Assembly (NCBI GenBank): GCA_028753945.1
Contig: JAPNXP010000002.1
Location: forward strand, 10,478,001 to 10,542,000
Source of the DNA: Hexactinellida sp. DTS-2022
Taxonomy: Eukaryota; Porifera; Hexactinellida
Direction of reading: 5' to 3'
Length of the DNA: 64,000 nucleotides
Part shown: positions 56,946-64,000 of the stretch, piece by piece
Position numbering within the stretch: position 1 is the stretch's first letter
Layout of the letters: the number at the start of each line of letters is the position of its first letter
The notes under the pieces: generated by a model
Seen by the model: the letters and a program-made list of their open reading frames with translations, nothing else
What the model was told of the DNA's origin: nothing
Database searches by the model: none
Position numbers and translations under genes: made by a program

Positions 56946-57950
56946 CCATTTATTTCTTATATGCCCTTAGTATCGTAATTAAGAGTTACTTCTTACAACA
57001 CCGACTAACATTTGTGAAAGGTACATCTTTGGGCCACCATTTAGGCTCAAGGTGTAATTTGCCCCTAAAGATCTACTTTTTCCTATTTAACTATATGTAT
57101 AATAATTAAACAGTAACATAATCACAGTGACATAATCATGCTCAGTATTATGAGCATGCAGCTTGCTCTCAGTTCTTTTCATTATTAGGGTCTTGCTGAT
57201 TTTGTAATTTTTATCTATTTTGTAATCATTATATATTACGTATTATTATTTTATGGGTCCTAATTATCGTCTAACAAATTTAGTTAAAAGTCTACCAAAA
57301 TTCGTCATACCTCTAACAAAATTTGTGAAATGTCTAGCAGATTTGCCATTACCAAAATTACTGTAAAGTCTAAAAAATTAATGAAAAGTCTTAACAGAAT
57401 TAATGAAAAGTCTCAACAAAATTAAACTGATTTTATGTGCCATTTCAGTTACAATTGAAATTACCATATATAGAATTCCTTGTAATCTCGAAACGTTATT
57501 TTCACATGCCTGGAAATAACACATTATTCGATATGTTTAATGAATAACAATTAATTCCTTATAATGCAACAACGTAGTTGTTATTCACATTCAACTGTTC
57601 ACACTACATGGGCGGTCTGCTATAATAGGCTTCATTGTATAATATGTACTCGTCTACTTATTTCTTTCTTTCTATTTATATCGTTGATATATATTTTAGC
57701 TTTATAACCTGAATCATAACTGGATTATCTATAACTTGCATCTATTTTCTCATATCATCAGTTCTGAAATACTTGATCGTGTTATTTAATACTTTGAAAT
57801 GGTTACTTTTTCCACCCTGGAAGGCTTTCAGGGGATAATTCTTGTTGGTTAGTTCCTATGTTATTACCTGAAGCGATCTGTGACACACGGGTATTCTTAC
57901 CTGTATGGTTGTTGATTCTTTACCTGTGTTTTATTAACATTTATAAAATA
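56946..57950. other. Non-coding with a short tandem repeat
   Basis: 57270-57425 has about six diverged units of AAAAGTCTAACAAAATTAATG. The rest is AT-rich without a feature. Confidence 0.5.
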
Positions 57951-58084
57951 CGGTGGAACCCCGCTTAACAGTCACTCCAATATTCCGGGGCACTTTTACT
58001 AAGTTCTGTTTGACTTCATATACTAGATATCAATATTAATTTTTTATCCTTCCCGAGGGTGACCGTAATTCCGGGGTTCCACTG
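57951..58084. mobile_element. 134-bp TA-flanked MITE
   Basis: CGGTGGAACCCCGCTTAACA and complement of CAGTGGAACCCCGGAATTAC, with TA outside both ends (57949-57950, 58085-58086). Ends like those of 32870. Confidence 0.85.
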
Positions 58085-58086
58085 TA

Positions 58087-59708
58087 CGTCAACATTATAA
58101 TGCCACTGTATGTATAAACTTGTTTCAGTTTCCCCATCAGCGTCATTTTTGCTAACACGCTATTATTGTTAGAGTCGATACCGGTTTATTCTAATTCGGG
58201 TTATTCTAACTTCTCGGTTTATTCTTAATTAACTATTTCATTTAGATTTAACGTGTTATTTAGTTTATATTTTATATTGTTGCATTTGAATTAGTTTAGC
58301 CTTAAACTAAAGTTATGTGCCATATTTTCCCGAATAAGCGCCCCGGCGGTTATTGTTTCGTGGATCAAATTACCATCACTTGTTAATCAAAATCCGGACG
58401 ATATAATTTTTGTGGATTCTAGTTGTTTTCATCGACAGTAAGACATACCAATACTGCCTAAATCAATCTGTATATTAAAAGCGCAATTGTTGTTTGTGTG
58501 TGCGTTTGTGTGTTTGTCCAGAATTAATTGAAAAGACTACGAGTCCCAGAAAGCTGAAAATTTATATACAGGGGTAATTCTACACTGCGACAACGATCTA
58601 TTGGTTTTTGAAACAAAATAACGGGATTATGACGTCATAAATGCACTTATTTGGGAATAACTCTTCAGTTCTTATCCGATTCGGCCACAATTTTAGATGG
58701 CAAGACAACATGAAATGAGACACACGTATACGATTTATGAGATTGTGACGTCACGTAGGAACTAATTTGGATACAGCTCTTACATTTTGGTTCAATCGAC
58801 AAATAATTTTGTCACATTATAAAACAGAATGTATTGCATGTCTCTAGAAATTTTTATAATTTTGACATTTAATCTGAGCCAGGCAATAACAAAAATGTAG
58901 CCTCCAATTGCTGCATCATTGCACATATTGAGGTTTATGATTTAATCTTCACCTACAATATTTCCGAAATTGCATACTTGATTAATCCAGTTTGGCTTCC
59001 ATCAGTTTATTTCTATTCGTATTTAGCTTACGTCAATGACATAAGCATAATATTACAATCAATCTGATTAGTTTGGTTAACAAAGAATGCGCTTAGAATC
59101 TCTAATGCATTGTTTATTTATTATACTTATATTGGCCTATATAATAAGACTATCAATGGAACCTAGGATTTCTACTAGAAATGAATTAAGTTAGGTAATC
59201 TAGGATTTTGGTTCTGCCTAACGATGAGATTTATTATGTTAATTATTGCAATCAATTAAATTAAATAATTCACTAACCCAGCTCCTGCAAAATGAATTGT
59301 TTATGGTGAGATCTATAAATGTATATTACTATTAAATCAAATATTTTGCAACTCATCTTTAAACCACTATTATGGAGAGATTACACCCAAAGTTAGTAAA
59401 TTACTTTGCAATACAATTTACTGAAATAATTAATTGCGTATTATTTACCAACCACATGTCTCAATTTAATTGAGCTAACAAGCTAACCTTTTAATATAGC
59501 TGAACGAGCTACCCTCAAGAACTATTGAGCTATTAATTAACTATAATTAATAACTATTGAGCAATGAGAATAACTTTCTCAACATAATTCCCCAAACAAA
59601 TTATCACAACCCAAAATGAATTTTAGGCACGCGTTATTAAGTAATAGTGTGTAATTCACTAGCCACAGGTGAACTCATTAGTAATATTATAGCTTTTTGG
59701 GAAGGGAA
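58087..59708. other. Non-coding, a few repeat fragments
   Basis: AATTGTTGTTTGTGTGTGCG near 58485 followed by TTTGTCC resembles 21530; such words start some Helitron-like elements, which I cannot confirm. AATAAGCGCCCCGGCGGTTATT near 58333 resembles the 8482 family. No gene seen. Confidence 0.4.
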
Positions 59709-59830
59709 AGGCCGCGAAGCGGCCGTTAATTGTATCGCGTAGTGCCTAACACGAACAAACAAAAGTCGCGAAGCGACTTTTGTGAGAGAGTGATACGTCG
59801 CAAAGCGACCGAGATCGAAAGGCTCGTATG
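59709..59830 (+). ncRNA. Hairpin-rich repeat, copy 2 (structured RNA candidate)
   Basis: Hairpins GGCCGC GAA GCGGCC, AAAAGTCGC GAA GCGACTTTT (59761-59781) and GTCGC AAA GCGAC, in the same order and spacing as at 44170. Here all three stems are perfect. Followed directly by the (TAA)n minisatellite that fills the rest of the window, so it may be the end of an element whose tail seeded that array. Confidence 0.55.
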
Positions 59831-60302
59831 CTTAAACTGTAAATTGCGTAGTAATAATAATAATAATAATAATAATACTAATAATCTTTTCATGGTGAAT
59901 TTGAAATGGTGAGTAATAATAATCTGAGCCCAACTATGTAAAATTGCGTAGTAATAATAATAATATTAATTATTATCACACATGGTGAATTCTAAATGGT
60001 GTATAGTAATCATCTGAGCCTGAACTTGCAAAATTCATTAGTTATAATAATACGTGTAATAATAATAATACTTATATTGAATATATTCCCACATGGTGAA
60101 TTTTAAACGGTGTATAATAATAATCTGTGCCCAACTATGTAAAATTGCGTAGTAATAATAATAATACTAATTATAATAATTATAATCCCACCTCGTGAAT
60201 TCGAAATGGTGTGTAGTAATTATCTGAGCACAACTTTGTAAATTGCGTAGTATAATAATAATATTATTAATAATAATAACAATAATAATAATAATAATAA
60301 TA

Positions 60303-60845
60303 CAGTCATGTTCTTTTATTATGAACATTCAAGGGACCAAAAATTGTGTTCATAATAGAGAGACTTCATAATAAGCGAACTCAACTTAATACAAACCCTA
60401 TGTAAGTTGTTAAATTGGGACCATATGGCTTGTCCATAATAAAAAATCTTCACATTAAGCCATAGGCGCCAAGTTTGGGGTTTTGGGGGGGGCCGGCCCC
60501 CCCCATGATATTATTTGGGGGGGGCTGGGGGGGGCCAGCCCTCCCCCCAAATTGCTGATTGGGGGGGTGCTGGAAGCAACACCCGGACCTGACGGTCGAT
60601 TTAATTTTGATATGAAAGTGGTCCTTTTGATCGACCAAGGGATGATAGAAGGTGAGAATCACGTTTGTTACTCAATATATCCTGATTTTGTTTCTAAAGA
60701 AACAAATCTGGAAATATTTAGTAAAGATCTCAGTGGCCCCCCCAGACCCCCCCAAGTGGCCCCCCCATCTTTGATTATATTTTCGAAAACTTGACGCCTA
60801 TGCATTAAGCAGACGAAATCTTGTTCATAATAAGCAGACCTGATT

Positions 60846-60846
<1 letters not shown>
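60303..60846. mobile_element. TA-flanked element with nested hAT MITE
   Basis: Left CAGTCATGTTCTTTTATTAT and right complement of CAATCAGGTCTGCTTATTAT, TA outside both ends (60301-60302, 60847-60848). Subterminal GTTCATAATAAGC words. The hAT MITE 60461-60802 sits inside it. Confidence 0.75.
60461..60802. mobile_element. hAT MITE (CATAGGCGCCAAG type), copy 2
   Basis: Same ends as 43314-43624 with an exact 8-bp duplication CATTAAGC (60453-60460, 60803-60810). About 30 bases longer than copy 1 because of a doubled G-rich/C-rich block near the left end. Carries a G/C-run pair that can form an internal hairpin. Confidence 0.9.
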
Positions 60847-60878
<32 letters not shown>

Positions 60879-61818
60879 TTTTTAATCCCACATGGTGAAT
60901 TCGAAATAGAGTGTAGTATTAATCTGAGCCCAACTTTGTAATTGCGTAGTAAAAATTAAAATAAAAAAAAATAATACTAATTATAATAATTGTAATATGA
61001 ATTGTTGTAGTTGCTCGCTTAAAAACGTAATGATCATTGTAATTCATAATCAGGCAAGAAGTTAGCTTTTACCGATTATTCTAGTTAAACATGTTAAGTC
61101 ATCGAGAATTTCCGCATTAACTGATTCATAAAATCCCACCTGGTGAATTCGAAATGGTCAGTAATAATAATCTGAGCCCAACTATGTAAATTGTGTATTA
61201 TAATAATATAACTTATAATCCCAACATTGAATTCAAAATGGTCTCTATTAATAATCTGAGCCCAACTATGCAAAATCGCGTAGTAATAATATAAATACTT
61301 AATATCCCACATGGTAAATTTGAAATGGTGTGTAATAATAATCTAAGCCCAACTATGTAAAATTGCGCAGTAATAATAATAATAATAATAATAATCTTTT
61401 TAATCCCACATGGTGAATTCGAAATGGCGTGTAGTATTAATCTGAGCTCAACTTTGTAAATTGCGTAATAATAATAATAATAATAATTAATACTATTTAT
61501 AATATAATTAATCCCACATGGTGAATTCGAAATGGCGTGTAGTATTAATCTGAGCCCAACTTTGTAAATTGCGTAGTAATAATAATAATAATAATTAATA
61601 CTATTTATAATAATATTAATCCCACCTGGTGAACTCGAAATGGTGTGTAGTAATTATCTGAGCCCAACTTCGTGAATTGCGTAGTAATAATAATAATAAT
61701 ACATATAATCCCACCTCGTGAATTCGAAATGGTGTGTAGAAATTATCTGAGCACAACTTTGTAATTGCGTAGTATTAATAATAATTCCGTTTTTAATATA
61801 CAGATATTAATAATAATT

Positions 61819-62210
61819 AGGGCTGAATCGAATATACCGAATATTCGAATATTGGTTCGAAATGATTGAACGAATATTCGTTCGTTTGCAAACGAATATT
61901 CGTTTGGACGAATATTAGATTGAAACGGATATTCGTTGACTACTTTTGGACATCAACAGAACTTTTGTATAGCTCAGAAATATCGCAAATATAAATTCCT
62001 ACCTAAACTAGTTGATTATTAGTTAACTTGTATATAATACACTTTGTAACTTTTATCATACCATTGTAGCATTATCAAAAACCTTTTTTCAAATTTATTT
62101 GTCTCATGAAATTGATTTAATTCTTAGTCATCCAAACGAACGAATATTCGAATATTCGTTCGTTTAGAAAAAGGTTCGTTCGTTACATTTCGAATATTCG
62201 TTTTTGCACT
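61819..62210. mobile_element. CGAATATTCG palindromic element, copy 1
   Basis: Starts AGGGCTGAATCGAATATACC and ends CGAATATTCGTTTTTGCAC; both flanks are packed with CGAATATTCG and TTCGTTCGTTT words that pair across the element. The flanks TAATAATT and TAATAATA would be an 8-bp duplication, but the host is (TAA)n. Second copy at 62559-62950 through the 740-bp duplication. Non-coding. Confidence 0.7.
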
Positions 62211-62558
62211 AATAATAATAATAATAATCATTATTATCATAATCCCACCTGGTGAATTCGAAATGGTGTGTAGTAATTATCTGAGCCCAACTTCGTAAAT
62301 TGCGTAGTAATAATAATAATAACACTAATATTAGTAATAATACATATAATCCCACGTCGTGAATTCGAAATGGTGTGTAGTAGCCCAACTTTGTAAATTG
62401 CGTAGTAATAATAATAATAATAAATAATACTATTTATAATAATTATAATCCCACCTAGTGAATTCGAAATGGTGTGTAGAAATTATCTGAGCACAACTTT
62501 GTAATTGCGTAGTATTAATAATAATTCCGTTTTTAATATACAGATATTAATAATAATT

Positions 62559-62950
62559 AGGGCTGAATCGAATATACCGAATATTCGAATATTGGTTCGA
62601 AATGATTGAACGAATATTCGTTCGTTTGCAAACGAATATTCGTTTGGACGAATATTAGATTGAAACGGATATTCGTTGACTACTTTTGGACATCAACAGA
62701 ACTTTTGTATAGCTCAGAAATATCGCAAATATAAATTCCTACCTAAACTAGTTGATTATTAGTTAACTTGTATATAATACACTTTGTAACTTTTATCATA
62801 CCATTGTAGCATTATCAAAAACCTTTTTTCAAATTTATTTGTCTCATGAAATTGATTTAATTCTAAGTCATCCAAACGAACGAATATTCGAATATTCGTT
62901 CGTTTAGAAAAAGGTTCGTTCGTTACATTTCGAATATTCGTTTTTGCACT
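62559..62950. mobile_element. CGAATATTCG palindromic element, copy 2
   Basis: Copy of 61819-62210 shifted by 740 bases and almost identical, arising by segment duplication rather than by a second transposition. Confidence 0.75.
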
Positions 62951-63554
62951 AATAATAATAATAATAATCATTATTATCATAATCCCACCTGGTGAATTCG
63001 AAATGGTGTGTAGTAATTATCTGAGCCCAACTTCGTAAATTGCGTAGTAATAATAATAATAACACTAATATTAGTAATAATACATATAATCCCACGTCGT
63101 GAATTCGAAATGGTGTGTAGTAGCCCAACTTTGTAAATTGCGTAGTAATAATAATAATAATAAATAATACTATTTATAATAATTATAATCCCACCTAGTG
63201 AATTCGAAATGGTGTGTAGTAATTATCTGAGCACAACTTTGTAAATTGCGTAGTAGTATTAATAATAATATTAATAACATAATATAAATAATAATAATAA
63301 TAATAAAAATAATAATAATAATAATACTTATAATCCCAAATGGTGAATTCGCAATGGTGTGTAATAATAATGTGTGCCCAACTATGTAAAATTGCGTAGT
63401 AATAATAATAATAATAATAATAATATTTTTAAACCCAGCTGGTGAATTCGAAATGGTGTGTAGTAATTATCTGAGCACAACTTTGTAATTGAGTAGTATT
63501 AATAATAATTCCGCTTTTAATATACAGAAATTAATAATAATAATAATAATAATG

Positions 63555-63620
<66 letters not shown>

Positions 63621-64000
63621 ATCCCACATGGTAAATTTGAAATGGTGTGAAATAATAATCTGAGCCCAACTATGTAAAATTGCGTAGTAAAAATAATAAT
63701 AATAATAATAACATTTTTAATGCCACATGGTGAATTCTAAATGGCGTGTAGTATTAATCTGAGCCCAACTTTGTATTTGCGTAGTAATAATAATTATTAT
63801 TATTATTATTATCCCACCTGGTGAATTCGAAATGATGTGTAGTATTTATCTGAGCCCAACTTCGTAAATTGCGTAGTAATAATAATAATAACACTAATAT
63901 TAATAATAATACATATAATCCCACCTCGTGAATTCGAAATGGTGTGTAGTGATTATCTGAGCACAACTTTGTAAATTGCGTAGTATTAATAATTATTATA

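Larger units (their letters stand above)
61713..63200 (+). repeat. Tandem duplication of a 740-bp segment
   Basis: Bases from about 61713 to 62452 recur at an offset of exactly 740 (for example ATAATTCCGTTTTTAATATA at 61781 and 62521). I noticed only one substitution, near 62125/62865 (CTTAG versus CTAAG). It includes several minisatellite units and a whole CGAATATTCG element, so both were copied together very recently, or it is an assembly duplicate. Confidence 0.9.
59835..64000 (+). repeat. Minisatellite with (TAA)n spacers, runs off the window
   Basis: About 30 units, each a conserved part reading ATCCCACATGGTGAATTCGA, AATGGTGTGTAGTAATAATC, TGAGCCCAACTATGTAAATT, GCGTAG followed by a variable (TAA)n or (TAATAT)n run of 15 to 80 bases. 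Interrupted by 60303-60846 and by the two copies of the CGAATATTCG element. Right edge not reached. Confidence 0.9.

Noticed and set aside
58480-58760. Helitron or Helentron 5' end (TTGTTGTTTGTGTG)
   Set aside because: Resembles such ends, also near 21530, but no 3' hairpin with CTRR or AT insertion could be shown.
60450-60794. Gly/Pro-rich frames on both strands
   Set aside because: G-run/C-run translation inside a hAT MITE; the same frame is altered in the copy at 43314.
1-64000. CRISPR array, operon or bacterial sequence
   Set aside because: Introns, poly(A) signal and metazoan-type transposons show a nuclear animal genome; the tandem arrays lack repeat-spacer structure with unique spacers.
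1-64000. Reverse transcriptase, capsid, envelope or LTR-type element
   Set aside because: No YxDD-like block, primer-binding site or pair of long direct repeats was recognised in any frame.

Overview
This window looks like a gene-poor, transposon-packed stretch of an AT-rich invertebrate metazoan genome. The protein fossils are all of kinds common in cnidarians, molluscs, tunicates and similar animals: P-element (THAP9-like) transposase, hAT transposase of the KIAA1586 type, Helitron Rep/helicase N-terminus, a KDZ-like transposase, a RAG/Chapaev-like transposase, and a Ulp1-protease/PHD-finger protein. The few introns that can be read are very short (54 to about 112 nt). I cannot name the species. 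I found no intact host gene and no intact transposase.

Layout. 1-1915: P-element transposase fossil entering from the left edge, with a poly(A) signal. 2185-5018: two fold-back elements. 6233-18430: non-autonomous elements with TA, TTAA, 8-bp or 9-bp target duplications, including two 0.72-kb TTAA elements in opposite orientation, a decayed PHD finger split by a palindromic MITE, and a hammerhead ribozyme at 13719-13767. 18.7-24.5 kb: mostly decayed repeats, with a second weaker hammerhead. 24.6-27.1 kb: a zinc-finger reading frame split by a 1,074-bp perfect-ended palindrome. 27.1-30.5 kb: a 47-bp minisatellite invaded by a 1.76-kb RAG/Chapaev-like transposon and by a Tc1-like element. 30.6-31.7 kb: a 286-bp satellite. 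32.4-40.1 kb: TA-type MITEs, a second P fossil and a second copy of the large palindrome, itself invaded by a TTAA element. 40.7-43.9 kb: Helitron fossil abutting a hAT transposase fossil that holds an 8-bp-TSD MITE. 45.3-51.1 kb: minisatellites and a 4.5-kb composite TA element built of about 1.2-kb tandem units. 51.4-56.5 kb: KDZ-like transposase gene and a convergent Ulp1-PHD gene, probably one two-gene transposon, both hit by nested insertions. 56.6-56.9 kb: GC-rich island with the best hammerhead ribozyme. 59.7-64 kb: a structured repeat RNA candidate followed by a minisatellite with (TAA)n spacers, carrying a very recent 740-bp tandem duplication.

Main themes. (1) Several hammerhead ribozymes sit at edges of small GC-rich islands. 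(2) A roughly 120-bp repeat (44170 and 59709) folds into three hairpins, one of which differs between the copies by paired, compensating changes. (3) Many unrelated TIR elements have bodies that are tandem arrays of a word found in their own terminal repeat. (4) Several insertions have exact target-site duplications, so the order of nesting can be read directly.
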